A stretch of DNA of 8,266 bases from Oscillospiraceae bacterium (GCA_031288675.1 JAITQY010000024.1:1-8266), one strand, 5' to 3'. Positions 1-5,852 are shown, numbered from the stretch's first letter. Notes: generated by a model from the letters alone, not told the origin. Translations and numbers: made by a program.

Positions 1-17
1 AAAATTCAAAAAGGGTA

Positions 18-46
18 TTGACAAACCCTCGAATCTGTGGTATAAT
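18..46 (+). promoter_or_regulatory. rplJL promoter (sigma-A type)
   Basis: A perfect -35 TTGACA (18-23) and a perfect -10 TATAAT (41-46) are separated by 17 bases. TGTGG directly precedes the -10, giving an extended -10 element. Transcription should begin near position 52, just before the L10-type leader. Such a full-consensus promoter fits the high demand for ribosomal stalk proteins. Confidence 0.9.
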
Positions 47-51
47 GCTTT

Positions 52-190
52 TTAGTCGTCCGAAGAAAGCGAGTCGCGTTAAGCATAAATCTCGCCGAGG
101 AGTTCAATTTGAAATTTTGCGAAGCCTGATTGGATTCGCTGTGTTTGATTGATAACTCGTGTTTATGACGGACGCGGGATTTTTTATTTT
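52..190 (+). promoter_or_regulatory. Ribosomal protein L10 leader (autoregulatory 5' UTR of rplJL)
   Basis: The leader has the features of the L10-binding leader known before rplJL in Firmicutes. GCGAG (69-73) pairs with CTCGC (91-95), and TCC (59-61) pairs with GGA (99-101). Between these helices lie the asymmetric strands GAAGAAA and CGA, which resemble the kink-turn bound by the L10(L12)4 complex. A second small hairpin pairs GCGAA (119-123) with TTCGC (135-139). CGTCCG (57-62) can instead pair with CGGACG (169-174), which would break the terminator at 156-178. The established Bacillus subtilis model is that bound L10-L12 stabilises the first hairpin, blocks the antiterminator and causes termination. 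The pairings are read directly here; the regulatory outcome is inferred from the family. Confidence 0.85.
156..190 (+). terminator. Attenuator terminator of the L10 leader
   Basis: CTCGTGTT (156-163) pairs with GACGCGGG (171-178), an 8-bp stem that includes several G-U pairs, followed by a T-rich run at 180-190. It lies before the rplJ ribosome binding site, so it acts as a conditional terminator. Its 3' arm overlaps CGGACG (169-174), the partner of the leader's 5' end, so terminator and antiterminator exclude each other. Confidence 0.75.
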
Positions 191-210
191 ATACGAAAGG
201 AGGAAAACAG

Positions 211-741
211 ATGGCAAACGCAAAGGTTTTAGAGCAGAAGAAAGCGATCGTTTCGGAGCTTAGCGAGAAACTTAAAACAGCCTCCGGCGCGGTGTTCGTA
301 GACTATACGGGTACGAATGTCGCCAACGATACGGAGATGCGCCGTAAGGCGCGCGCCGCCGGCGTAGAGTACGCGGTGGTCAAAAACACCCTTACGCGCT
401 TCGCCGCGAATGACGCAGGTCTTGCCGGTCTTGACCCGATTCTTAACGGTCCCACTGCGCTCGCGCTCAGTTTCGGCGACCCTGTCGCGGCGGCAAAGCT
501 GATTAACGAATACGCATCGAAAAAGGATGCGACAATCGTTATCAAGGCGGGCGTCGTAGAGGGCAAGATAATTGACCCGGCAGGCGTTACCGCGCTGGCG
601 GAACTGCCGAGCAAGGATCAGCTTTACGGTATGCTTGCCGGCGTACTGCAAGCGCCGATTCGCGGTTTGGCTACGGTGCTTCAGGCAAACATATCTGGTT
701 TGGCACGTGCGTTAAACGCCGTTGTTGAGCAAAAGCAATGA
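211..741 (+). CDS. rplJ: 50S ribosomal protein L10
   Basis: This 176-residue protein is the base of the ribosomal L12 stalk. Its N-terminal domain binds 23S rRNA next to L11, and its C-terminal helix carries L7/L12 dimers that recruit translation factors. The whole sequence matches the L10 family in length and pattern: an N-terminal VLEQKKAIVSELSEKL helix, the FVDYTG strand near residues 29-34, the conserved VVKNTLTR segment at residues 56-63, and the C-terminal ALNAVVEQKQ helix that binds L12. The ATG start follows AAAGGAGG (196-203) at a 7-base spacing. It is the first gene of the rplJL unit and is preceded by an L10 leader, so feedback control by its own product is expected. The stop TGA overlaps a possible small ORF (ATGA at 738-741). 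Nothing is truncated or missing. Confidence 0.98.
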   Translation: MANAKVLEQKKAIVSELSEKLKTASGAVFVDYTGTNVANDTEMRRKARAAGVEYAVVKNTLTRFAANDAGLAGLDPILNGPTALALSFGDPVAAAKLINEYASKKDATIVIKAGVVEGKIIDPAGVTALAELPSKDQLYGMLAGVLQAPIRGLATVLQANISGLARALNAVVEQKQ

Positions 742-806
742 TTATTGTAGCGGTCATTGCGCTTATGATTGCAGTGGTTATCGGCATTGCATTTGTGGGC
801 AATTAA
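738..806 (+). CDS. Possible 22-residue hydrophobic peptide, coupled to rplJ
   Basis: ATG at 738 overlaps the rplJ stop as ATGA and opens a 22-codon frame ending in TAA at 804-806. The peptide begins MIIVAVIALMIAVV and is almost entirely Ile, Val, Ala, Leu, Met, Phe and Gly, with no charged residue, so it would span a membrane once. No clear Shine-Dalgarno sequence precedes it; translation would rely on coupling to ribosomes finishing rplJ. The frame uses GCG, GTC, GGC and ATC codons like its neighbours, and the composition turns A-rich just after the stop, which mildly favours coding. I recognise no family. A frame of this length can arise by chance, so it may be only rplJ-rplL spacer. Confidence 0.35.
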   Translation: MIIVAVIALMIAVVIGIAFVGN

Positions 807-862
807 CAGCGCAGAAAATTAACCAAAAAATTACAAAACACTAACACAAGGAGAAAACAAAA

Positions 863-1246
863 ATGTCTGAAAAAATCAGCGCCCTTTTAGGGCAAATTAA
901 AGAGTTGACGGTACTTGAGCTTTCGGAGCTGGTACACGCGATTGAGGATGAGTTCGGCGTCAGCGCGGCAGCTCCGGCGGCGGTTGCCGTTGCGGGTCCG
1001 GCTGCGGGTCCGGCTGCGGCGGCAGAGGAAAAGACGGAGTTTGACGTCGTTATGACCAGCTTCGGTGACAAGAAGCTTGACGTTATCAAGGTCGTTCGCG
1101 GCGAGATCGCCGGTCTTGGTCTTGCCGAAGCTAAAGCGCTTGTCGAAGGCATTCCGGCAAAAATCAAAGAAGGTATCAGCAAGGATGACGCCGAAGACCT
1201 CAAGAAGAAACTTGAAGAAGCCGGCGCAAAAGTTGAATTTAAATAA
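863..1246 (+). CDS. rplL: 50S ribosomal protein L7/L12
   Basis: This 127-residue acidic protein forms the flexible stalk dimers on L10 that recruit and stimulate the translational GTPases. The N-terminal dimerisation region (residues 1-33) is followed by an Ala/Pro/Gly hinge (about 34-55) and the conserved C-terminal domain (57-127). The C-terminal domain carries the signatures KKLDVIKVVR, GLGLAEAKALVEG and the terminal EEAGAKVEFK, all typical of L7/L12. The ATG is preceded by AAGGAG (848-853). It lies 121 bases after rplJ and shares its promoter and leader. An unusual point is that the hinge contains a tandem AGP-type repeat encoded by two identical 12-base units. A terminator follows directly; rpoB, often the next gene, is not here. 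Confidence 0.98.
   Translation: MSEKISALLGQIKELTVLELSELVHAIEDEFGVSAAAPAAVAVAGPAAGPAAAAEEKTEFDVVMTSFGDKKLDVIKVVRGEIAGLGLAEAKALVEGIPAKIKEGISKDDAEDLKKKLEEAGAKVEFK
992..1015 (+). repeat. Tandem 12-bp repeat in the L7/L12 hinge
   Basis: GCGGGTCCGGCT occurs twice head to tail (992-1003 and 1004-1015), in frame, encoding a repeated four-residue Ala-Gly-Pro-Ala unit of the hinge. Hinge length varies among L7/L12 proteins, and in-frame unit duplication is a simple way to change it. Functional effect is probably slight. Confidence 0.8.
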
Positions 1247-1267
1247 TCTAACGGCTACAAATCAATT

Positions 1268-1294
1268 TCCGGAGGCAATAGCCCCCGGATTTTT
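1268..1294 (+). terminator. Rho-independent terminator after rplL
   Basis: TCCGGAGGC (1268-1276) pairs with GCCCCCGGA (1281-1289) around an AATA loop, with one A-C mismatch, followed by TTTTT (1290-1294). It lies 21 bases beyond the rplL stop and should end the rplJL transcript. Confidence 0.9.
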
Positions 1295-1295
1295 G

Positions 1296-1416
1296 TATTG
1301 CTTAAAAACGGCAACGCGGTTGGCAAGTAAGTTATTTATCAGTTGCCGGCGCAGTCAAATCTGATTTCCCATAATATATCGTTAACAGAATGTTAATATA
1401 AATCGCCGTTAACCTA
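1296..1416. other. Gene-free spacer with possible operator repeats
   Basis: No gene is visible between the rplL terminator and the next promoter. An inverted repeat CGGCAAC (1309-1315) / GTTGCCG (1342-1348) is present. CGTTAAC occurs twice, at 1380-1386 and 1407-1413, 27 bases apart, with a related TGTTAAT at 1391-1397. The second copy ends just before the downstream -35 box, where a regulator could bind, but no known operator is recognised. Confidence 0.4.
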
Positions 1417-1445
1417 TTGCTATTTTAGCGAAGGTGTGATATACT
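1417..1445 (+). promoter_or_regulatory. Promoter of the DUF4349-type lipoprotein gene
   Basis: TTGCTA (1417-1422) and TATACT (1440-1445) are 17 bases apart, and TGTGA precedes the -10 as an extended element. The -35 box runs into TTGCTATTTTA, which recurs exactly at the MATE promoter (2680-2690); over 29 aligned positions the two promoters match at 23. Confidence 0.75.
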
Positions 1446-1481
1446 AATGCCAGTTATAATTTAACGTAACGGAGGTGCGGT

Positions 1482-2489
1482 ATGAAACGGTCAGTTATTT
1501 TAGCAATAGCGATAGTTCTGCTTTTAAGCTCCTGCGGCGCTCCTAAGAGCGCGGATAACGGCGCAAGCGATTCAGCCGGCTATAGCTCGCCGGAATACTC
1601 ATACGCAGAGCAAAACAAAGGTTCTGGCGGGGGCGGCGGAATGGGCGGGGCGCCGATACCCGTTCAAGAGACGCCGGAATACCGGTCTGAGGAATCTGCG
1701 GCGGAAGTACTGTCTCCGCGTAAGCTGATAAAACGCGCGTCACTAAACATTGAAACAAAAGATTTTGACGGCGCAATTACGGCGGCGGAGCAACTATGCG
1801 CTGACTTCGGCGGTTACATAGAAAACAGCAGCGTATACGGAGGAGACAAAGCGTATTTATCATCATATGCTGATTACGGATACTATAATCAGCGCCGCGC
1901 GGATTACACTATGCGGATTCCGGAGAAGAATTACAACGCGTTCTTACGGCAGGCGGGCAGTATCGGTAACGTAACATACAAGTCACAGAATGCCGAAGAT
2001 ATTACGGATACGTATTACGATATGGCTTCGCGTCTTGCGGCGGCGGAAACGCGCCGCGACCGCCTGATGGCTCTGCTTGAAAAAGCGGACACGATGGATT
2101 CCATAATTCAGCTGGAACGCGCTCTGTCCGACACAATCTATGAGATTGACGGCTATACCGGTGCATTGAAGCACTATGACAATCAGGTGGATTATTCATA
2201 CTTCACTATCAGTCTGACCGAAGTGGTTGAGTTCACTCCGGAGGAAGCTCCTCCGCCGATTACGCTCGGCGAGAGAATCGGTTACGCCGCAAGCGACGCG
2301 TGGAACGGTTTAGTTAACGGCGCTCAGGCGTTGTTGGTGTGGATAATCAGAAATATCTTCACTTTGATAATACTTGCGGCAATTGCTCTTGCGGCAATTT
2401 TGATTGTCCGCCGCGTCAATAATAAAGATAAAAAGGGCAAAAAGACCGTTACGCCGCAAAACAAACCCGACGACGAGACAAAACAGTAA
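1482..2489 (+). CDS. DUF4349-type lipoprotein with C-terminal membrane helix
   Basis: This 335-residue protein resembles the DUF4349 family of Gram-positive envelope lipoproteins, whose biochemical role is unknown. A charged N-terminus and hydrophobic core lead to the lipobox LSSC, with Cys18 as the predicted lipidated residue. A low-complexity Ser/Gly-rich linker follows (about 20-60). The folded part starts near LIKRASLNIETKDFD and contains an extended helical, coiled-coil-like region rich in RLAAAETRRDRL and IIQLERALSDTIYEID patterns, then the strand YSYFTISLTEV. This order is typical of DUF4349. A membrane helix (about 284-309) and a Lys-rich tail of 26 residues close the protein. The outer part should lie outside the membrane, tethered at both ends, with the tail in the cytoplasm. 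ATG follows GGAGG (1471-1475) at 6 bases. The gene is alone between its own promoter and a hairpin. Family assignment is from memory of the pattern. Confidence 0.8.
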   Translation: MKRSVILAIAIVLLLSSCGAPKSADNGASDSAGYSSPEYSYAEQNKGSGGGGGMGGAPIPVQETPEYRSEESAAEVLSPRKLIKRASLNIETKDFDGAITAAEQLCADFGGYIENSSVYGGDKAYLSSYADYGYYNQRRADYTMRIPEKNYNAFLRQAGSIGNVTYKSQNAEDITDTYYDMASRLAAAETRRDRLMALLEKADTMDSIIQLERALSDTIYEIDGYTGALKHYDNQVDYSYFTISLTEVVEFTPEEAPPPITLGERIGYAASDAWNGLVNGAQALLVWIIRNIFTLIILAAIALAAILIVRRVNNKDKKGKKTVTPQNKPDDETKQ

Positions 2490-2518
2490 TCCGGCGCTCT
2501 CCGCGCATAAAGATTTGT

Positions 2519-2557
2519 GCATATAAGGGCGGGGTAAGAACCCGCCCTTATTTATGC
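2519..2557 (+). terminator. Hairpin terminator after the lipoprotein gene
   Basis: ATAAGGGCGGG (2523-2533) pairs perfectly with CCCGCCCTTAT (2541-2551) around a 7-base loop, and GCAT (2519-2522) with ATGC (2554-2557) can extend the base. The downstream T-run is poor, so termination may be less efficient than at the other sites. It lies about 30 bases after the stop. Confidence 0.65.
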
Positions 2558-2570
2558 CGCGTATTGCTTC

Positions 2571-2592
2571 GCCGGCAATGCCGCAAGCCGGC
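2571..2592. repeat. GCCGGC inverted repeat
   Basis: Two copies of the self-complementary GCCGGC (2571-2576 and 2587-2592) can pair as a hairpin with a 10-base loop, shortly after the preceding terminator. Only TTT follows, so it is a weak candidate for a second terminator. No other role can be seen. Confidence 0.35.
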
Positions 2593-2679
2593 TTTATCAA
2601 ATACGCTGTGCCACTGATATAATATTCGGGATTTGTTAGTGCGATTATCAGAAACCTTGATATATTTTCAAAACTACTG

Positions 2680-2708
2680 TTGCTATTTTAATGCAGATGT
2701 GTTATAAT
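2680..2708 (+). promoter_or_regulatory. Promoter of the MATE transporter gene
   Basis: TTGCTA (2680-2685) and a perfect TATAAT (2703-2708) are 17 bases apart with TGTGT before the -10. The -10 box ends 30 bases before the ATG at 2739, so an ATG at 2691 would sit inside the promoter and cannot be used from this transcript. Confidence 0.8.
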
Positions 2709-2738
2709 GACTTCAGTTGGTATAACGGAGGAAAGAAA

Positions 2739-4211
2739 ATGCAAAAATTGAAGTCCCTTTTTGGGGCGCAGGATATGACTGTGGGGAAACCGCTGCGGTC
2801 TATCCTATTATTTACTGTGCCGTTGCTGCTGGGCAATGTGGCTCAGCTGCTGTACAATACTGTAGACAGCATTATAGTCGGGCAGTACTGCGGACCGAAC
2901 GGACTGGCAGCTACTGGGGTATCAATGCCGATACAGTTTATGTTCGCGGTATTCTTTATGACGGTGGGAACCGGCGTAAGCGTAATGGTTGCGCAATATT
3001 TCGGAGCGAAAGATAAGGACAATCTGTCAAAGACCGTAGGCAACTCGATGATTCTTATTCTTGGCGCTACCCTTTTATCTACGATACTGGGACTGCTGCT
3101 GTCAAGGTGGATACTTGAGGTTACTAAATGTCCGCCGGAAGTATTCGATCAGGCGTACGACTATCTGTTCATTATGTTCCTCGGATTTGTGGGAATGGGA
3201 TTCTATAATATTCTCGGCGGAATCCTGCGCGGATTCGGCGACTCTACGTTCCCCCTCGTCGTGCTTATCGGGTGTACAATACTTAATATATTCCTGGATA
3301 TTTGGATGGTGGCGGACAGCACTCAGCTTAGCTTCGGGCTTGGATTAGGTGTAGCCGGCGCGGCGTGGGCAACGATAATAGCTCAGACGCTGTCGGCGGT
3401 TGCGTGCTTGTGGCGGCTGCTTAGAATGAAGCACATAGTAGAGGTAAAGAAATCTACGCTGAAACTTGACAAACATATCGTGCAAACGATAGTAAGAATC
3501 GGACTGCCGAGCGGAATCCAGCAAATGGTAATGTCGTTCAGCTTTGTTTTAGTGCAAAGCATAATCAACGGTATTCAAATACCGTTCAACGGCGTGATGG
3601 ACGGCGCGATATTCGTGGCGTGTAACACTGCGGTAATGAAAGTAGACGGCTTCGCGATGATGCCGGCGCAGACCTTTAACCAAGCGTCAAGTACGTTCGT
3701 CGGGCAGAATATCGGCGCCGGCAAGCTGGACAGATGCTCCAAAGGATTGCGTCAGTGCCTTATCATCGCCGTATCCGTATCGCTTGTCGTATTCGCGGTA
3801 ATACAGATATGGGGCGGCGGACTGATGAGAATGTTTATCAACGACCCTGACCCGGAGCGTTCGGCTAAGATAATTGAAGTCGGAATACAGATGATGCGGA
3901 TAATGTGCTACGGCTATATTATGATGGCGGTCTCGATGACGATAGGCGGCGCGATGCGCGGAGCCGGAGATACGATGGTGCAGATGTGGATAACGCTTAT
4001 TACGAATATCGTGATACGGCTTCCGCTTACATATTTTATGGTACATCTCAGCAAATCGGACGAGTATCCCAACGGCAAGCCGTCTATGGTGTTCTACTCA
4101 ATGCTGATAGGGTTCGGTCTTAACACTGCGTTCACGGCGATTTACTTTGCGACCGGCAGATGGAAAACTAAAGCCGTCGTCAAACGCCCCGTTATGGCTA
4201 TAGAAGAATAG
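2739..4211 (+). CDS. MATE-family multidrug/solute efflux transporter
   Basis: A 490-residue polytopic membrane protein of the MATE family (NorM/DinF-like), which exports cationic drugs or metabolites in exchange for Na+ or H+. About twelve hydrophobic segments are visible in two homologous halves. The first half begins with LLFTVPLLLGNVAQLLYNTVDSIIVGQ, containing Asp43 in the first helix, and GLAATGVSMPIQFMF in the second. The paired motifs RGFGD (164-168) and RGAGD (407-411) sit at equivalent places in the two halves, a clear MATE feature. The protein is slightly longer than the usual 440-460 residues because of loops between helices. I chose ATG 2739 because GGAGG (2727-2731) precedes it by 7 bases; a longer frame from 2691 would begin inside the promoter. 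It stands alone with its own promoter and terminator. Many isoleucines use ATA, unlike the neighbouring stalk-domain gene. The substrate cannot be told. Confidence 0.93.
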   Translation: MQKLKSLFGAQDMTVGKPLRSILLFTVPLLLGNVAQLLYNTVDSIIVGQYCGPNGLAATGVSMPIQFMFAVFFMTVGTGVSVMVAQYFGAKDKDNLSKTVGNSMILILGATLLSTILGLLLSRWILEVTKCPPEVFDQAYDYLFIMFLGFVGMGFYNILGGILRGFGDSTFPLVVLIGCTILNIFLDIWMVADSTQLSFGLGLGVAGAAWATIIAQTLSAVACLWRLLRMKHIVEVKKSTLKLDKHIVQTIVRIGLPSGIQQMVMSFSFVLVQSIINGIQIPFNGVMDGAIFVACNTAVMKVDGFAMMPAQTFNQASSTFVGQNIGAGKLDRCSKGLRQCLIIAVSVSLVVFAVIQIWGGGLMRMFINDPDPERSAKIIEVGIQMMRIMCYGYIMMAVSMTIGGAMRGAGDTMVQMWITLITNIVIRLPLTYFMVHLSKSDEYPNGKPSMVFYSMLIGFGLNTAFTAIYFATGRWKTKAVVKRPVMAIEE

Positions 4212-4232
4212 TCTTTTCTTAATTAAATATAT

Positions 4233-4267
4233 ACAGAGGCGGCTCTTGCCGTCTCTGTGTGTTTTTT
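4233..4267 (+). terminator. Rho-independent terminator after the MATE gene
   Basis: ACAGAGGCGG (4233-4242) pairs with CCGTCTCTGT (4249-4258), with one G-U pair and a CTCTTG loop, followed by GTG and six T (4262-4267). It begins 22 bases after the stop codon. Confidence 0.9.
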
Positions 4268-4343
4268 ATGTTTACATAACTGCGGCATATTGTGTTTTGC
4301 GTGTAAAATTTTAATAAAGTTGCGAATTGTATAAAAATCCCTC

Positions 4344-4372
4344 TTGACAAACTATTAAAATTGTGTTAACGT
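4344..4372 (+). promoter_or_regulatory. Promoter of the secreted stalk-domain protein gene
   Basis: A perfect -35 TTGACA (4344-4349) is followed after 17 bases by TAACGT (4367-4372), a poor -10 rescued by an upstream TGTGT extended element. The transcript would start near 4379 and reach the AGGAGGT ribosome binding site at 4391-4397. Confidence 0.65.
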
Positions 4373-4406
4373 ACAAATATATTAAACATTAGGAGGTACA
4401 TATACA

Positions 4407-5606
4407 ATGTACACTAAGAAAGTATTAGCGTTAGTACTTGCAGTTGTGCTTATCTTTGCGTTAGCTGTACCGGTAGCCGGCGCGGCAGGCTTGTCAATCT
4501 CCGATATCGCGGCAAAGTATGAGACATATGCATATATGTCTACTGACACAGAGTACTTGTTCGCGAACATCATCGACGCGGCAACCTTTGCGACTGTTGA
4601 CGCGCTTCCTGAAGCAGACCTGAAAGCTGACTTAGCGGCTGCAGGGTACTCCGAGAAAGCGGTTAAGGTTACATTTGACGCAGCTTTTGCGGCGTCATAT
4701 GACCTCAGCGTTCTTGGTGCGAAAGAGTACGGATACCTGACCAGCGATTACGGCTTCTATGCTATTGCTGTTGTTAAGGGCGCGGCGGCTCCCGCAGAAC
4801 CCGCTCCGGCTCCCGCAATTGAGGTCGAGCCGGCTCCGATGCCGGTCGTTGACGTTGTTGAGGAAACCGCTGTCGTTACCAAGCAAAGCCTTACCATTAA
4901 CGGCGACCCGGTAAGCGTAGTAGCGGCATACAACATTAAGGGCAACAACTACTTCAAGCTCCGCGACGTTGCCGTCCTTATCACCACTTTCAACGCGTCT
5001 TACAACGACACCCTTAAAGCGATTGAACTGACCTCCAAAACGGCTTATGTTCCGGACGGCAGCGAAAGCAAAGCCGCCCCGACGGCAGACGCCAAAGCGA
5101 CTATCAGCAACAACGCCGTTTACCTTGACGGCGCCGATATTTCCGACAAGCTGACTGTTTACAAAATTGACGGCAGCAACTACTTCAAGCTCCGCGACTT
5201 TGAAGACGTACTCAACCTGTTCGACGTAGAGTACGACGATGCAACCAAGACGATGCAGATCATCGCCGATGGCGCACCGAAGCCGGCGGCTCCTGAAGCC
5301 CCCGCAGAGCCCGCCAAGGAAGAACCCGCTAAGGAAGCGCCGGCGGCTCCCGCGGCAAAAACCGCTGCTGACATCGTTGCCGGTCTGACCGCGTCCGAAG
5401 CCGGCGTAGGCGCAGGCACCAAAGCGTTTTCTTTTGACACGCTTGCCGCCGCGCAGCCGACCATTGACGCGCTGAAAGCTATCGGTTATACCGAAGACGC
5501 TTCCGGTCAGGGCGAGACCACAACGCAAAAGGCAAACACTTACTCGACCTTTGACCTTTCAATGTTCGGCGTAGCCGGATATACCCTTTATGTTTACGTT
5601 GCGTAA
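4407..5606 (+). CDS. Secreted stalk-domain (copper amine oxidase N-terminal-like) protein
   Basis: A 399-residue exported protein. The Sec signal peptide has Lys4-Lys5, a hydrophobic core and a VAGA-A cleavage site after about residue 26. Two stalk-type repeats follow, centred on NYFKLRD at 181-187 and 258-264, 77 residues apart; each begins with a short strand such as SLTINGDPVSV or AVYLDGADIS. They resemble the copper amine oxidase N-terminal (stalk) domain common in secreted Clostridia proteins, used as a structural module without catalytic copper. The repeats are flanked by Pro/Ala/Glu-rich linkers (about 126-152 and 291-325). The N-terminal module (about 28-124, with YDLSVLG at 98-104) and the C-terminal module (about 330-399, with FDLSMFG at 382-388) look related. 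No SLH domain, LPXTG motif or membrane anchor is seen, so it may be released. ATG follows AGGAGGT at 9 bases. All its isoleucine codons are ATC or ATT, suggesting high expression. Function unknown. Confidence 0.8.
   Translation: MYTKKVLALVLAVVLIFALAVPVAGAAGLSISDIAAKYETYAYMSTDTEYLFANIIDAATFATVDALPEADLKADLAAAGYSEKAVKVTFDAAFAASYDLSVLGAKEYGYLTSDYGFYAIAVVKGAAAPAEPAPAPAIEVEPAPMPVVDVVEETAVVTKQSLTINGDPVSVVAAYNIKGNNYFKLRDVAVLITTFNASYNDTLKAIELTSKTAYVPDGSESKAAPTADAKATISNNAVYLDGADISDKLTVYKIDGSNYFKLRDFEDVLNLFDVEYDDATKTMQIIADGAPKPAAPEAPAEPAKEEPAKEAPAAPAAKTAADIVAGLTASEAGVGAGTKAFSFDTLAAAQPTIDALKAIGYTEDASGQGETTTQKANTYSTFDLSMFGVAGYTLYVYVA
4941..4967 (+). repeat. 27-bp direct repeat, copy 1 (stalk repeat)
   Basis: This stretch encodes GNNYFKLRD in the first stalk repeat. 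It matches 5172-5198 at 26 of 27 bases; the only difference changes Asn to Ser. Surrounding repeat sequence is much more diverged. Confidence 0.85.
5172..5198 (+). repeat. 27-bp direct repeat, copy 2 (stalk repeat)
   Basis: This stretch encodes GSNYFKLRD in the second stalk repeat and is the partner of 4941-4967, with one mismatch. The copies are 231 bases (77 codons) apart, in frame, consistent with an internal duplication of the stalk module. Confidence 0.85.
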
Positions 5607-5623
5607 AATTTAACGCGCGCTAT

Positions 5624-5658
5624 ACTCCCGGTCGGTTAACCCGCCCGGGAGTTTTTTT
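5624..5658 (+). terminator. Rho-independent terminator after the stalk-domain gene
   Basis: ACTCCCGG (5624-5631) pairs with CCGGGAGT (5645-5652), the loop can form a further short CGG/CCG stem, and seven T follow (5652-5658). It starts 18 bases beyond the stop and is the strongest terminator in the window. Confidence 0.93.
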
Positions 5659-5712
5659 ATATCCTGCACAACCCTGTTCACAAATCATTTACGATTGCAC
5701 GCAAATAAACTC

Positions 5713-5741
5713 TTGACAAATCAGAAATATTATACTATAAT
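5713..5741 (+). promoter_or_regulatory. Consensus promoter at head of the long leader
   Basis: Perfect TTGACA (5713-5718) and perfect TATAAT (5736-5741) are exactly 17 bases apart. Unlike the five gene-proximal promoters it lacks TGTG before the -10. It lies 306 bases upstream of the TTG start of the glycosyltransferase-CsaB gene, and no gene or T-tailed terminator lies between, so it would produce a roughly 300-base leader or a separate small RNA. Confidence 0.75.
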
Positions 5742-5852
5742 ACAGGCGTAATGATTAATGAATAACGCCTCCCGTTCCCCCCGTCCACTCTCGACTGCCT
5801 ACTAATGACTACCGACTATCTTGTCCTTGTGGGCTTGTTCTGCAATCTTACC

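Noticed and set aside
841..1203. Ser/Ala-rich - strand frame opposite rplL
   Set aside because: Shadow of the rplL hinge and C-terminal domain; rplL is certain on the + strand.
2594..2623. Second promoter before the MATE gene (TTATCA, 18 bases, TATAAT at 2618-2623)
   Set aside because: The -10 is perfect and has TG before it, but the -35 matches only 4 of 6 and it overlaps the GCCGGC hairpin region; the promoter at 2680 is a better fit, so it was left out as a feature.
2691..2738. Upstream ATG extending the MATE protein by 16 residues
   Set aside because: It lies inside the spacer of the predicted promoter (2680-2708), has no ribosome binding site, and adds residues unlike MATE N-termini; ATG 2739 has an ideal GGAGG.
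4695..5528. Long open frame on the - strand (277 codons) within the stalk-domain gene
   Set aside because: It is a by-product of strong codon bias and low stop density opposite an Ala/Asp/Lys-rich gene; the product is low-complexity Gly/Arg/Val with no domain and no ribosome binding site or promoter.
4407..5606. Reading the stalk-domain protein as a copper amine oxidase
   Set aside because: Only the small stalk-like module is present; there is no catalytic domain or topaquinone site and the protein is far too short.
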